The notes below the pieces were generated by a model. The model was given only the letters and a program-made list of their open reading frames with translations. It was not told the origin of the DNA and made no database searches. Shown here in pieces: positions 1-10,124 of a stretch of 64,000 nt of DNA. A program made the position numbers and the translations under genes. The stretch spans positions 434,001 through 498,000 of the forward strand of contig NZ_JADPQF010000004.1 of NCBI RefSeq assembly GCF_015687155.1, in the 5' to 3' direction. This stretch comes from Aliikangiella sp. G2MR2-5. GTDB lineage: Bacteria > Pseudomonadota > Gammaproteobacteria > Enterobacterales > Kangiellaceae. Each line of letters begins with the position of its first letter. Position 1 is the first letter of the stretch.

Positions 1-250
1 CTTTAGGTCGAGGTAAGTGCTCCCCTGATTCGACCGCAAGAAAGTGAAGGTCATGATTACCCAGAACACAACGAACCGACTCTTTATGTTGATACAGGAA
101 TTTCAGGGTTTGAAGTGACTGTGGTCCTCGGTTTATTAGATCTCCGGCGATCCACAGATTGTCCTCTTTGGGATCAAAGTGAATCTTATTGAGTAGCTCG
201 AGCAAAGTTTGATAACATCCCTGGATATCACCTATTGCATAAGTAGCCAT
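1..250 (-). CDS. apaH: Symmetrical bis(5'-nucleosyl)-tetraphosphatase ApaH, N-terminal part
   Basis: The minus strand reads in from an ATG at 250 and runs off the window edge, giving about 83 residues. The protein begins [13 protein letters not shown], the metal-binding GDxxG motif of calcineurin-like phosphoesterases. GDLINRGP and GNHDLH follow, and the three motifs come in the order seen in ApaH. The family hydrolyses Ap4A to two ADP in the cytosol. In many gammaproteobacteria apaH lies with rsmA/pdxA, which would be to the left. Only the N-terminus is present, so length and integrity cannot be judged. The divergent neighbour starts about 115 bases away, so the promoters lie between. Confidence 0.93.
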   Translation of the reverse strand, partial: MATYAIGDIQGCYQTLLELLNKIHFDPKEDNLWIAGDLINRGPQSLQTLKFLYQHKESVRCVLGNHDLHFLAVESGEHLPRPK

Positions 251-365
251 TATTGTCTGTATTCTCTCGCTAGCAAATTTAAAGTGCGAGTTTAACCGAT
301 ATTCGACAAGAATAGTAAACTTGGTAAATTGGCACATTATACTGGTTTGTTTTTTAGGATATTTG

Positions 366-1130
366 ATGACAAAAAGTAATACAAATAGAGTTGCAGTTAT
401 CACTGGCGCCAGCTCTGGATTCGGGTATGCCACTGCAGTTAAACTAGTTGAGCAGGGGTGGTACGTTATCGCCCTGGCAAGACGGCTTAACAGGCTAGAA
501 GAGCTGAAAACATTATTAGGTGAAAGTAATTGCGAAATTCATCAGCTGGATGTTACTGATGGAAAGCAGGTCGAAACCTTTGAAAACTATCTGCTAATGA
601 ATCAGATTAATGTGCATCTATTAGTCAACAATGCAGGGCTTGCGTTAGGTCTTGAGCCTGCTCATAAAGCTTCCCTTGATGACTGGGAAGTTATGATTGA
701 AACCAATATCAAAGGATTGATAAAAATGACTCGCGCATTGCTACCGGCTATGGTTGAAGCAAAATCCGGTCATATTATTAATCTGGGTTCTATCGCTGGT
801 ACCTATGCATACCCCGGGGGAAATACTTACGGTGCGAGCAAAGCATTCGTCGCTCAGTTTAGTATGAACTTACGAGCAGACTTGGCAGGTACCGGTATTC
901 GGGTAACGAATATTGAACCTGGTTTAGCAGAGACGGAGTTTTCAGTGGTCAGGTTTCATGGAGATAAAGAAAAGGCTGATAATGTCTATCAAGGACTAGA
1001 GCCCCTAACAGCTGAAGATATTGCTGAGTCAATCGTTTGGGCTGCGAGTCAACCTGCTCATGTGAATATAAACAGGATAGAACTAATGCCGACTTGTCAG
1101 TCATTTTCTCCTTTGGCTATTACTAAATAG
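366..1130 (+). CDS. ydfG: YdfG-type NADP-dependent short-chain dehydrogenase
   Basis: Classical short-chain dehydrogenase of 254 residues. It has the Rossmann motif TGASSGFG near the N-terminus, NNAGLALG in the middle, and a catalytic Ser followed by YGASK (Tyr and Lys). The segments [16 protein letters not shown] and [13 protein letters not shown] closely resemble E. coli YdfG, which oxidises L-allo-threonine and reduces malonic semialdehyde. The frame is open from a TTG at 321. The ATG at 366 is preferred because AGGA (356-359) lies six bases upstream and the protein then starts like YdfG. The histidine kinase gene follows after 11 bases, so the two may be cotranscribed. The substrate in this organism is inferred from similarity only. 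Confidence 0.88.
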   Translation: MTKSNTNRVAVITGASSGFGYATAVKLVEQGWYVIALARRLNRLEELKTLLGESNCEIHQLDVTDGKQVETFENYLLMNQINVHLLVNNAGLALGLEPAHKASLDDWEVMIETNIKGLIKMTRALLPAMVEAKSGHIINLGSIAGTYAYPGGNTYGASKAFVAQFSMNLRADLAGTGIRVTNIEPGLAETEFSVVRFHGDKEKADNVYQGLEPLTAEDIAESIVWAASQPAHVNINRIELMPTCQSFSPLAITK

Positions 1131-1141
1131 CGTGGTTCTAG

Positions 1142-3901
1142 ATGGATTGGCTGGCAGGGATAAGCAATCAAGATAAGGTGGATCAGAGACAGCTGCTAAG
1201 CGTACTGGTTTTTTGTCTGCTTTCTGCCGCTATAGGATTTCTTCTTAATTTATACCCAATCGAGCTATTCAGTGAACTCACCCTTATAGCCGGACCTGCT
1301 TTGAGTATTTTAGTGGCGCTATCCATCAGTCCCTTGGCTGGCGCGTTGGTTTCCGTTGTTGTTTCCAGTGCATTGATCGTTAGTTGGCACCACATTTTTG
1401 GCTTCCTGCTGTTTGTTCCCGAGGCATTTGTTGTTGGTTGGCTTTTTCGTAAAGGCTGGAACGAACTTCTGGCTGTCACTTTTTATTGGTTAATTCTTGC
1501 AGTGCCATTTGTGGTTTATATGGTGGTGGTAAAAGAGCTGGGTGGTTTGGGATTTGATGTTGCTGGAAAATATTTACTGAATGCTTTCCTCTATACATTG
1601 ATTGCTTCCGCTATTCTCTGGTTTTTTTCTATTCCTAAACGATTAAAATTAAAGCCAGGCAGGCAATTTAATTTGCGTACACAGGTGTTCACTATCTTAA
1701 TGGTCTCAATGACTCTGCCTATTGTGGCTGCGATGCTCCAATTGAGTAAAAGTGCATTAGCGAGCTTTAAAGAGCGCTCAGAAAAAACGCTACAGAGTTA
1801 TACCGAGCAAGCAAGGCAGGTACTCGACATTTATCTGGAAAACAGTACTTTTGTGGTTCGAAAACATGCGGAACTATTAAGTTTAAAAGATAAGGAAGAC
1901 CGTTATTCAAACTTGCAATTAAGGGAGTATCAAAAGCAAAACCCAGAGTTTATTTCAATGTTTATTGTCAATGACCATGGGGAGGTTGAGAGTTATACAC
2001 CGATAGAGCAGCTACCCGCCGGTCGTCCTGACATCAGTGATCGAGAGTATTTTCGACAGGCTATTAACGGAAACTTATATATGTCACAAGCTCTCAGAGG
2101 ACGTGCCTATGGTTTTCCTCCAATTGTAACCATTAGTGCACCTATATGGGATAGTGAAAAGCAACGCGTTGAGGATGTTATGGCGGGTTCTCTGGACCTT
2201 AGTGCGATTGGAGAGTTGATTAAAAGCGCGGTCGTACTGACTCCCGTTTTTAAGAAGCTTGAACCCGAAATTATCATCACTGATCAAACTGATAAACTTA
2301 TTTTTTCCACAACTCCGTTAAAAATAAAAATGCTGGATAGGCTACATAGTAACCCTATTGCTTCTAGAGATGCGCCAGGCTTTTTCTCTGTTGATTATAT
2401 CGAAGACGAAGTTGTAGAGTTTCGTGCTACCACCGATTCTGGATGGGTCATTCGAGGAATATTTACCGCAAAGAAATTTAATCTGATGGCAAGAACTCGC
2501 TATCATCGACTCAGCGCATTGATCTTAATTGTGATAATAGTCGTTGGAATATTGGCAGCCTTTATTTCCGCACAGTTAAATGGACCAATCAGTTGGCTTT
2601 TGAAAAGAACGGTAGAACTCGATATTTCAAAAGAGCCTCTGGAAAAACAAAGATACCTCTCACCTTATATTCCATCTGAAATGAGTGAACTGGTGAGAGC
2701 TTATGAGTCCGCCGAGCGGCGTTTAAGAATTGCTTTTGAAGCAGAAAAACTACAACAGCAAAAAGCGATTTCTGCAGAGCGAGCTAGCCAGGAAAAAAGT
2801 CTTTTTGTCTCGTCTATGAGTCATGAATTGCGCACTCCACTGAACGCCATTTTGGGTTTTTGTCAGTTACTCAGGCAGGAACCCGACTTAAGTCCTGATG
2901 TTGATGAGCTAAGTAACGAAATCTATCTTGCATCACAGCACTTGATGCTACTTCTGACCGATATTCTTGATTTATCCAAAATCGAATCTGGAAAACTTGA
3001 GCTAAAAATTGAGGACATTGATCTTGTTAGCATTGTGGAAGACTGCATCAAAATGATGAGCGAGCAGGCAAAAATAAGTAGTATATTACTGGAAACTGAA
3101 TTGCCTGAGAGCGCTGTATTTGTCAAAGCCGATCGTTTGAAGTTAAAGCAGATCGTTCTAAATCTATTAAGTAATGCGATTAAGTACAACCGTCCCAATG
3201 GAAAAGTGACTGTAGCGGTTCGAACAAAAGAAAATAATGGAAGGGCGGTAATCCGAATCACTGATAATGGTGTAGGTATATCTGAAGAAAAACTGGAACA
3301 CTTGTTTCAGTTGTTCGAAAGACTAGGACAGGAAAACCAGGATATCGATGGCTATGGGATCGGTTTGGCCGTCAGCAAGAAATTGACAGAGGCCATGAAT
3401 GGACAAATTCATGCTCAAAGTGAGCTCGGGGTTGGTTCATGCTTTGAAGTTTCGTTACAAAAGGTCGACACTCTCCGAATGAGAGCTAAAGACAAATCTT
3501 CCAGCCAGTCTTTTGAAATCTCGCCTTGCAGGGTTTTATATGTTGAAGATAATGAAGTCAACGCGATAGTTATGGCTAAAGCAATGAGTCGTTATCCCGA
3601 AATATACTTTGTTCGAGAACCTGACGGAAAGAAAGGTCTTGAACGATTATCTCAGGAAACTTTTGATTTTGTTCTTCTGGATATTAGTTTACCTGATATA
3701 AGCGGTTTTGATATTTTAAAGAAAATGCAGCAGGAGTACCCGAATGCTTATAGCCATGTTTTTGCCGTAAGTGCGAACGCTCTGGCTGAAGATATTAAAA
3801 AAGGAATGGAGGCCGGGTTTGATGAATACATAACCAAACCTGTTCGATTTGATATACTTTTTCGTAGCATTGAAAAACGCCAGCACGGAAGGCTGGCGTA
3901 A
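1142..3901 (+). CDS. Membrane hybrid histidine kinase with Cache-like sensor and receiver domain
   Basis: A 919-residue hybrid sensor kinase. About 165 N-terminal residues form a multi-helix membrane region. A further membrane segment (about 180-205) leads into an extracytoplasmic domain of about 250 residues with Cache-like features (FISMFIVND, then SDREYFRQA and PIVTISAPIW). A membrane helix near 455-480 is followed by a coiled coil and HisKA with SHELRTPLNAILGF (phospho-acceptor H561). The HATPase motifs NLLSNAIKYN, DNGVGIS and GYGIGLAVS follow. The C-terminal receiver has VEDNE, the phospho-acceptor D847 in LLDISLPD and the KP lysine. Phosphate would pass from H561 to D847. No separate regulator or Hpt gene is adjacent. 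The ligand is unknown. The last codons overlap a hairpin that serves the convergent rph. Confidence 0.9.
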   Translation: MDWLAGISNQDKVDQRQLLSVLVFCLLSAAIGFLLNLYPIELFSELTLIAGPALSILVALSISPLAGALVSVVVSSALIVSWHHIFGFLLFVPEAFVVGWLFRKGWNELLAVTFYWLILAVPFVVYMVVVKELGGLGFDVAGKYLLNAFLYTLIASAILWFFSIPKRLKLKPGRQFNLRTQVFTILMVSMTLPIVAAMLQLSKSALASFKERSEKTLQSYTEQARQVLDIYLENSTFVVRKHAELLSLKDKEDRYSNLQLREYQKQNPEFISMFIVNDHGEVESYTPIEQLPAGRPDISDREYFRQAINGNLYMSQALRGRAYGFPPIVTISAPIWDSEKQRVEDVMAGSLDLSAIGELIKSAVVLTPVFKKLEPEIIITDQTDKLIFSTTPLKIKMLDRLHSNPIASRDAPGFFSVDYIEDEVVEFRATTDSGWVIRGIFTAKKFNLMARTRYHRLSALILIVIIVVGILAAFISAQLNGPISWLLKRTVELDISKEPLEKQRYLSPYIPSEMSELVRAYESAERRLRIAFEAEKLQQQKAISAERASQEKSLFVSSMSHELRTPLNAILGFCQLLRQEPDLSPDVDELSNEIYLASQHLMLLLTDILDLSKIESGKLELKIEDIDLVSIVEDCIKMMSEQAKISSILLETELPESAVFVKADRLKLKQIVLNLLSNAIKYNRPNGKVTVAVRTKENNGRAVIRITDNGVGISEEKLEHLFQLFERLGQENQDIDGYGIGLAVSKKLTEAMNGQIHAQSELGVGSCFEVSLQKVDTLRMRAKDKSSSQSFEISPCRVLYVEDNEVNAIVMAKAMSRYPEIYFVREPDGKKGLERLSQETFDFVLLDISLPDISGFDILKKMQQEYPNAYSHVFAVSANALAEDIKKGMEAGFDEYITKPVRFDILFRSIEKRQHGRLA
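3872..3899 (-). terminator. Intrinsic terminator of rph, embedded in the kinase 3' end
   Basis: Stem ACGCCAGC (3877-3884) pairs with GCTGGCGT (3892-3899) around a 7-base loop. On the minus strand the stem is followed directly by a T-run (complement of 3873-3877). That makes it a rho-independent terminator for rph, whose stop is at 3928. It lies inside the last codons of the opposite-strand kinase. In the plus direction there is no T-run. Confidence 0.75.
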
Positions 3902-3927
3902 ATTACAACTAAGTTCTAGTTTAAAGC

Positions 3928-4641
3928 TTACCCTAACGCTGATTTTTGTATATGAATCAGTTCGGTGATGCCTTGCTGGGCCAGGCTCATCATTTCCTGT
4001 AATTCTGCTTGTGTGAAAGTTGCTCCCTCTGCGGTTCCCTGTAGCTCGATGATTCCTTTGTTCTCATCCATAATAATGTTCATATCTGTTTCTGCAGTAG
4101 AGTCTTCTGCATAGTCAAGATCGAGTACCGGAGTTCCCTGATAGACACCAACAGAGATGGCTGCGATCATATGCTTTAATGGATTTGTTTTAACCATCTT
4201 GTTTCTCAACATATGATTGAGTGCATCTACCAGAGCTACACAGGCACCAGTTATTGAAGCTGTTCGTGTACCGCCATCAGCCTGGAGAACATCACAGTCG
4301 ATTGTAATAGTGTGGTCTCCAAGCATTTCGAGATCAACAGCTGCGCGTAAAGAACGACCAATCAGTCTCTGGATTTCCTGGGTTCGGCCACTTTGCTTAC
4401 CTTTGGCAGCCTCTCTTATGTTGCGGCTATGTGTCGCTCTGGGCAACATACCATATTCAGCAGTTAACCAGCCTTGACCTTTCCCTTTGAGAAAACGTGG
4501 AACGCCGGTTTCTACTGATGCATTACATAGAACTCGCGTTTCACCGATTTCTATTAATACAGAACCCTCTGCATGGTTGGTAAAATTCCGGGTAATTTGG
4601 ATAGGACGCAATTGATTACTGGTTCGGCCGCTGGGTCGCAT
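3928..4641 (-). CDS. rph: Ribonuclease PH
   Basis: 237 residues, the usual length for RNase PH. This phosphorolytic 3'-5' exoribonuclease trims tRNA precursors and degrades structured RNA as a hexamer in the cytosol. The N-terminus [14 protein letters not shown], the segment [17 protein letters not shown] and the [11 protein letters not shown] phosphate-binding and catalytic region are typical. The C-terminal part appears complete, unlike the frameshifted allele known from E. coli K-12. It is divergent from yicC with about 147 bases between, an arrangement common in gammaproteobacteria. Transcription probably ends at the hairpin at 3872-3899. Confidence 0.97.
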   Translation of the reverse strand: MRPSGRTSNQLRPIQITRNFTNHAEGSVLIEIGETRVLCNASVETGVPRFLKGKGQGWLTAEYGMLPRATHSRNIREAAKGKQSGRTQEIQRLIGRSLRAAVDLEMLGDHTITIDCDVLQADGGTRTASITGACVALVDALNHMLRNKMVKTNPLKHMIAAISVGVYQGTPVLDLDYAEDSTAETDMNIIMDENKGIIELQGTAEGATFTQAELQEMMSLAQQGITELIHIQKSALG

Positions 4642-4788
4642 AGGGTATGGCTCTTAATATTTGGTTGAACAGGCTGCGAATTTTAACCAAATTTGCTAAG
4701 ATTTAATATGTCTTATCGAAATTAACCCTCCCTTTGGTTACAATCGGTCTTCCAACGCTCCGGCTATCAGTGTAATTAGGTAAATTTT

Positions 4789-5655
4789 ATGATCAGAAGT
4801 ATGACTGCATTTTCTCGACATACCATTGAACATCAATGGGGAAATGCAACCTGGGAAATTCGCTCGGTCAACAGTCGCTATCTGGAAACCAACTTTCGTT
4901 TACCTGAAAGTTTTCGCTATCTTGAGTTCAGATTAAGAGAGAAGCTTCGCAGTAAACTGCAGAGAGGTAAGGTTGATTGTACGCTTAAGGTTGATTTTTC
5001 CAGTGCAGAAGTCGGTGAACTTGCGGTAAATACTGAGCTCGCAGAAGCATTAATTCAATCACATCAAACTTTGCAAAGACTTGCAAAAAGTGAACAGCCG
5101 CTAGATTTAACTCGGTTGCTAAGTTGGCCGGGAGTGACAAAGACCTCGGAAATCGATGCTGAGCAGATGGAAAAAGACCTGCTGGCTGGTCTGGATGAAT
5201 CGATTGCCCAGCTTATTTCAATGCGAGAAAGAGAAGGACAAAGTTTAAGTGAGATTATCCTTCAACGCTTGCAATCAATGTCAACTCAGGTCGCAGAAGT
5301 CCGCAAAGAGATGCCTGAAATCATAAAGTGGCAACGAGAAAAGATTCTCGCTCGTTTTGAAGAAGTAAAGTTGGAGTTTGAAGAGCAGAGAATTGAGCAG
5401 GAAATGGTCATGGTTGCACAGAAGATTGATGTGGATGAGGAACTCGATCGTCTAGATACACATATCAAAGAAGTTGGTCGTCTGTTGAACAAAGGTGGGA
5501 CTATTGGCCGCAGGTTGGATTTTCTTATGCAGGAACTTAATCGAGAAGCAAACACTCTCGGCTCAAAGTCTATCAATGCTAAAACTACCAAGGCTTCAGT
5601 TGAGCTGAAAGTCCTTATCGAGCAGATGCGTGAACAGATCCAGAACATCGAATAA
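4789..5655 (+). CDS. yicC: YicC family endoribonuclease
   Basis: 288 residues beginning MIRSMTAFSR, the hallmark of the YicC/YloC family. The C-terminal DUF1732 region is also present (RRLDFLMQELNREANT and KSINAKTTK). E. coli YicC has been reported to act as a cytosolic endoribonuclease that affects small RNA stability. It sits between divergent rph and downstream gmk, a conserved gammaproteobacterial order that supports the call. The ATG at 4789 has AGG about eight bases upstream, and the protein length is normal for the family. A structured intergenic element follows at 5676-5718. Confidence 0.94.
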   Translation: MIRSMTAFSRHTIEHQWGNATWEIRSVNSRYLETNFRLPESFRYLEFRLREKLRSKLQRGKVDCTLKVDFSSAEVGELAVNTELAEALIQSHQTLQRLAKSEQPLDLTRLLSWPGVTKTSEIDAEQMEKDLLAGLDESIAQLISMREREGQSLSEIILQRLQSMSTQVAEVRKEMPEIIKWQREKILARFEEVKLEFEEQRIEQEMVMVAQKIDVDEELDRLDTHIKEVGRLLNKGGTIGRRLDFLMQELNREANTLGSKSINAKTTKASVELKVLIEQMREQIQNIE

Positions 5656-5675
5656 GCGTATATATTGAATAAAAA

Positions 5676-5718
5676 TGGCTGGCGGTTTAAGCTTAAAACC
5701 GGTCTATTAGACCAGCCA
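5676..5718 (+). other. Intergenic RNA fold, possible three-way junction between yicC and gmk
   Basis: TGGCTGG (5676-5682) pairs with CCAGCCA (5712-5718). Enclosed are CGGTTT (5683-5688) with AAACCG (5696-5701), and GTCT (5702-5705) with AGAC (5709-5712, sharing one base with the outer stem). The sequence can therefore form an outer stem with two internal hairpins. No T-run follows, so it is not a simple terminator. It could be a 3' UTR element of yicC or an attenuator or processing site before gmk. Base pairing was found by eye, without an energy calculation. Confidence 0.35.
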
Positions 5719-5780
5719 ATATTTGCATTATTCGAGTCAGGCGATTTTGAGTCAGGTAGTAATGCAGCAAAGTGAATTAA

Positions 5781-6452
<672 letters not shown>

Positions 6453-6582
6453 CGCATAATTTAGGGTAAACTATGCGGCCCTTTTTTGAGGGAGCCGTTA
6501 TTTTCCGTGATTATTAAGTTTTTATTCGGAAAAGTTAATAACTATCGGTTTTTTATCAACTATTGATTATTTGGAGTCACTG

Positions 6583-6828
6583 ATGGCGCGAGTTACCGTC
6601 GAAGATGCCGTAGATAAAATTGGAAATCGTTTTGATTTAATTATGGTTGCTTCCAAGCGAGCAAGACAGATTGCGACAGGTGGAAAAGATCCCATGGTAG
6701 ATTGGGATAATGATAAGCCTACTGTCGTTGCTTTGCGTGAAATAGAAGAAAATCTGGTTACAACAGACAATGTTGATCGTCTGGGTGCTAGTCACACTGA
6801 AGAAACCAGCGAGCTTATTGAAGAATAA
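6583..6828 (+). CDS. rpoZ: RNA polymerase omega subunit
   Basis: 81 residues starting [25 protein letters not shown]-like residues and the conserved [14 protein letters not shown] follow, which is diagnostic of omega. Omega helps assemble RNA polymerase through the beta-prime subunit and forms part of a ppGpp-binding site in proteobacteria. An in-frame TTG at 6571 would add four residues, but the ATG at 6583 is preferred because GGAG (6573-6576) lies just upstream and matches family N-termini. spoT begins 26 bases after the stop, so the two are very probably cotranscribed. Confidence 0.97.
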   Translation: MARVTVEDAVDKIGNRFDLIMVASKRARQIATGGKDPMVDWDNDKPTVVALREIEENLVTTDNVDRLGASHTEETSELIEE

Positions 6829-6854
6829 GTTTTACTCGATTTCTGGAGGCTTGG

Positions 6855-8966
6855 GTGTATCTGTTTAGTGGGCTTAAAGAACAACTTCTAACCTATCTCG
6901 AGCCCTCCCAAGTTCAAGAAGTTCAGGACGCTTACGTTTTTGCCCGTGATGCTCATGACGGGCAGCTTCGCTCAAGTGGCGATCCTTATATTACCCATCC
7001 GGTCGCAGTGACCAAAATTCTTGCTGGTTTACATCTTGACAAACAAACTTTAATGGCTGCTTTGTTGCATGATGTTATCGAAGATTGTGATGTTACCAGA
7101 GAGGAACTTGCTGAAAAATTTGGTGAGAGAGTTGCTGATCTTGTCGAAGGGGTGAGCAAGCTTACACAAATCAAATTCCGATCTCGCGAAGAAGCACAAG
7201 CGGAAAACTTCCGTAAAATGATGATGGCGATGGTCGAGGATTTGCGTGTTGTTCTTATAAAATTAGCTGATCGACTCCATAATATGCGCACTCTTGGTTC
7301 TTTGAGGCCTGACAAGCAAAGACGGATTGCGCAAGAAACAATTGAAATTTATGCTCCCATAGCGAATCGACTTGGAATGTATGCGATGCGTATGGAGCTC
7401 GAAGAGCTTGGATTTGCAGCCAAGCATCCAATGCGCTGGCGAGTGATTCGAGAGTCGGTCAAAAAAGCACGCGGAAATCGTAAAGAAATCATTAGCAGCA
7501 TCAGTAACAATATTCAAAGTCGTCTCGATGCTGAAGATATTGATGCTGAAGTTAGTGGGCGCGAAAAATCTCCTTTTAGCATTTATTTGAAAATGCAGGA
7601 GAAAGTCGGCGAAAAAGTACGAGTCTTTAATGACGTTATGGACGTTTATGGCTTTCGGGTTATTACTGACTCTGAAGACAACTGCTACAGAATTCTCGGA
7701 CAACTTCATAATCTATATCGGCCTGTTCCGGGACGTTTTAAAGATTATATTGCAATTCCAAAAGCTAACGGCTACCAATCATTACACACGACGCTTAAGG
7801 GACCCCATGGTTTACACATTGAAGTTCAGGTTAGAACTACAACCATGGATCAAATGGCAGAAAATGGAGTTGCGGCTCATTGGTTATATAAAAGTGGAAG
7901 CAATATAAATCGTGCCGAAGTCAGGGCTCGAGAGTGGATGCGAAACCTGATGGAGCTGCAAAAGAATACCGGGGACTCATTAGAGTTTATTGAAAGTGTC
8001 AAAGTAGACTTATTTCCAGGGGAAGTTTATATCTTTACTCCTAATGGAAATATAATCGAATTACCCAAAGGCGCTACGCCGGTGGACTTTGCCTATGCCA
8101 TTCACACTGATGTTGGCAACACCTGTATTGCCTGTAAAGTTGACGGTAAGATTTCGGCTCTGAGTAGTCAGTTGAGTAATGGGCAAACCGTTGAAATTAT
8201 TACTGCGCCGGGAGCCAAACCTAACCCCGGATGGTTGAGTTATGCGACTACTAGTAAGGCTCGCTCGAATATCCGCCATTTTATCAAAAACCTTCGTCGT
8301 GATGACGCGATCAAACTTGGGCGACGATTACTGGAAAAAGCGTTGGGCGGTATTAGTCTCAATGACGTGGATCAAGATGCGATCAAGCGCGTAGAAAAAG
8401 AGACTCGACACAAATTCGACGATATATTGGCTGAAATAGGCTTGGGTCAAACCGCCAGTGTTATTATTGCACATCGTCTCGATCCTGAAGTCGAAACAGC
8501 ACTGAAAAAACATGAAGATTACAATCGTCCGCTAGCGATTAAAGGAACAGAAGGAATGATGATTGAGTACGCCAAGTGCTGCCATCCGATTCCTGGAGAT
8601 CCAATTGTAGGAACGATTAGCAATAGTGGCGGATTTATTTTACACCGTCAGGATTGCCATAATGTAGCAAATCATGAAGATCAACTCGACAAGTATGTTC
8701 CGGTACAATGGGAGAAGGATGTTGAAGGAGAGTTTAGAGTTGAGTTACGCGTTGACGTCGTTAACCAACACGGAGTATTGGCTAAAGTTACTAGTCTAAT
8801 TGCCGACGAGGGGGTCAATATCGTTAATATTGAAATCGATCCTAAAGATGGTACAACAAATCTACTTTGCTTCCTGATTGATGTTAAAAACCGACTACAC
8901 CTTGCTAATCTGATACGCAAGATTCGCTTATACGATTTTGTCATTAAAGTCTCGCGCCACCGTTAA
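6855..8966 (+). CDS. spoT: Bifunctional (p)ppGpp synthetase/hydrolase SpoT
   Basis: 703 residues, nearly the length of E. coli SpoT and collinear with it. The HD hydrolase domain comes first, with HDVIED at residues 72-77. It is followed by the synthetase domain (GREKSPFSIYLKM, RVITDSEDNCYRILG, DYIAIPKANGYQSLHT), a TGS domain (VYIFTPNGNIIELPKGATPVDFAYAIHTD), a helical/zinc-finger-like segment with KCCHPIPGD, and a C-terminal ACT domain. The hydrolase motif is intact. The synthetase loop resembles SpoT more than RelA. The GTG start at 6855 is chosen because GGAGG (6845-6849) precedes it by five bases and the N-terminus MYLFSGL matches SpoT. It follows rpoZ closely. Confidence 0.96.
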   Translation: MYLFSGLKEQLLTYLEPSQVQEVQDAYVFARDAHDGQLRSSGDPYITHPVAVTKILAGLHLDKQTLMAALLHDVIEDCDVTREELAEKFGERVADLVEGVSKLTQIKFRSREEAQAENFRKMMMAMVEDLRVVLIKLADRLHNMRTLGSLRPDKQRRIAQETIEIYAPIANRLGMYAMRMELEELGFAAKHPMRWRVIRESVKKARGNRKEIISSISNNIQSRLDAEDIDAEVSGREKSPFSIYLKMQEKVGEKVRVFNDVMDVYGFRVITDSEDNCYRILGQLHNLYRPVPGRFKDYIAIPKANGYQSLHTTLKGPHGLHIEVQVRTTTMDQMAENGVAAHWLYKSGSNINRAEVRAREWMRNLMELQKNTGDSLEFIESVKVDLFPGEVYIFTPNGNIIELPKGATPVDFAYAIHTDVGNTCIACKVDGKISALSSQLSNGQTVEIITAPGAKPNPGWLSYATTSKARSNIRHFIKNLRRDDAIKLGRRLLEKALGGISLNDVDQDAIKRVEKETRHKFDDILAEIGLGQTASVIIAHRLDPEVETALKKHEDYNRPLAIKGTEGMMIEYAKCCHPIPGDPIVGTISNSGGFILHRQDCHNVANHEDQLDKYVPVQWEKDVEGEFRVELRVDVVNQHGVLAKVTSLIADEGVNIVNIEIDPKDGTTNLLCFLIDVKNRLHLANLIRKIRLYDFVIKVSRHR

Positions 8967-9015
8967 TTGTCTATTATTCTAGGCGCCTTTCAAATTATGA
9001 GATTAAGGAAAAAAC

Positions 9016-9399
9016 ATGGGTAAACAAATTATTAATACTGAAAATGCACCAGCGGCAATCGGTACATACTCTCAAGCAGTAAAAGCCGGTAAAACAGTCT
9101 ATCTGTCTGGACAAATCCCGCTTGACCCAAAGACAATGGAATTTGTCAGCGAGCAGGTTGATGAGCAGATTCACCAGGTTTTTAAAAATCTTTCTGCGGT
9201 AGCAGATGCTGCTGGTGGTAGTCTTAATGATGTGGTCAAGTTAAACATATTCTTAACAGATCTAAGCTGTTTTCCAACAGTCAATGAAATAATGGCTGAA
9301 TATTTTGAGCAACCATATCCTGCGCGTGCGGCGATAGGTGTGAAAGAGCTACCTAAGGGTGCGCAAGTCGAAATGGATGCCATCATGGAGCTTTCATAA
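9016..9399 (+). CDS. ridA: RidA family enamine/imine deaminase
   Basis: 127 residues of the YjgF/YER057c/UK114 family. RidA hydrolyses reactive 2-aminoacrylate and other enamines released by PLP-dependent dehydratases, which protects PLP enzymes. The signature is visible in [21 protein letters not shown], the catalytic Arg in [19 protein letters not shown] and the final EMDAI. It starts at the ATG at 9016 with TAAGGA eight to twelve bases upstream. It lies 49 bases after spoT and 35 before trmH, so it is probably part of the same transcription unit. The placement after spoT is common in this class. Confidence 0.95.
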   Translation: MGKQIINTENAPAAIGTYSQAVKAGKTVYLSGQIPLDPKTMEFVSEQVDEQIHQVFKNLSAVADAAGGSLNDVVKLNIFLTDLSCFPTVNEIMAEYFEQPYPARAAIGVKELPKGAQVEMDAIMELS

Positions 9400-9434
9400 G
9401 TTGAAGCACACAATAATACACGACTAATATCTTT

Positions 9435-10124
9435 GTGATTACTATGGCATCAAGAAACGACAAAATCATCGAATTATTGTCTAAAAGACAAAAGGGTATC
9501 ACCGTTTTTATGGACGAAGTTCATAAGCCGCATAACCTTGCCGCTATAGTTCGGACGTGTGATGCTGTTGGTATTGGCGAGGTGCACGCCGTTTATCCAA
9601 AGGGAATGATGAAGTCCTGCCACGGCACTGCCATGGGAAGCAATCGTTGGGTTGAAACTCATACTTATGAAAATCTTGAGTCGGGAATCGGCGAGCTCAA
9701 GTCGCGCGGAATGAAAGTGTTAGCTGCGCATTTTTCTGAGCGAGCCGTAGATTTTCGGAGTATAGACTATACTCAACCGGTTGCTTTACTTGTAGGTTCT
9801 GAAAAGTTTGGTGTTAGCAACGAGGCGGCCGAACTGGCAGATGAGCATGTACTGGTTCCGATGCTGGGGATGGTACAATCGCTTAACGTTTCTGTTGCCA
9901 CAGCAATTATATTGTACGAAGCCCAAAGACAGAGAGAAGCTGCCGGCCTTTATGATTCTCAACAAATTGATCAGGAAACCTTCGAGCGACTGAGGTTTGA
10001 ATGGTTACATCCTCAAGTGACAAGTTTTTGCCAAAAGCATCATATCCGTTATCCTGTCATTAATGACGACGGAGATATTGAGGACGAAGAATGGCATCAA
10101 ATTCGCCAGCAAGTTCAATCCTAG
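9435..10124 (+). CDS. trmH: tRNA (guanosine(18)-2'-O)-methyltransferase TrmH
   Basis: 229 residues of the SPOUT superfamily. TrmH uses S-adenosylmethionine to methylate the ribose of G18 in the tRNA D-loop. The N-terminal part FMDEVHKPHNLAAIVRTCDA carries the catalytic Arg. The knot region has VGSEKFGVSNEAAELAD, VPMLGMVQSLNVSVA and ILYEAQRQRE, all very like E. coli TrmH. The start may be the GTG at 9435 or the ATG at 9444; neither has a strong Shine-Dalgarno sequence. Its 3' end overlaps the next gene by 34 bases, which suggests translational coupling. The position after spoT/ridA fits the conserved neighbourhood. Confidence 0.95.
   Translation: MITMASRNDKIIELLSKRQKGITVFMDEVHKPHNLAAIVRTCDAVGIGEVHAVYPKGMMKSCHGTAMGSNRWVETHTYENLESGIGELKSRGMKVLAAHFSERAVDFRSIDYTQPVALLVGSEKFGVSNEAAELADEHVLVPMLGMVQSLNVSVATAIILYEAQRQREAAGLYDSQQIDQETFERLRFEWLHPQVTSFCQKHHIRYPVINDDGDIEDEEWHQIRQQVQS

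Noticed and set aside
7263-7709. 148-codon frame antisense to spoT
   Set aside because: Shadow of a strongly conserved gene; no ribosome binding site and no homology.
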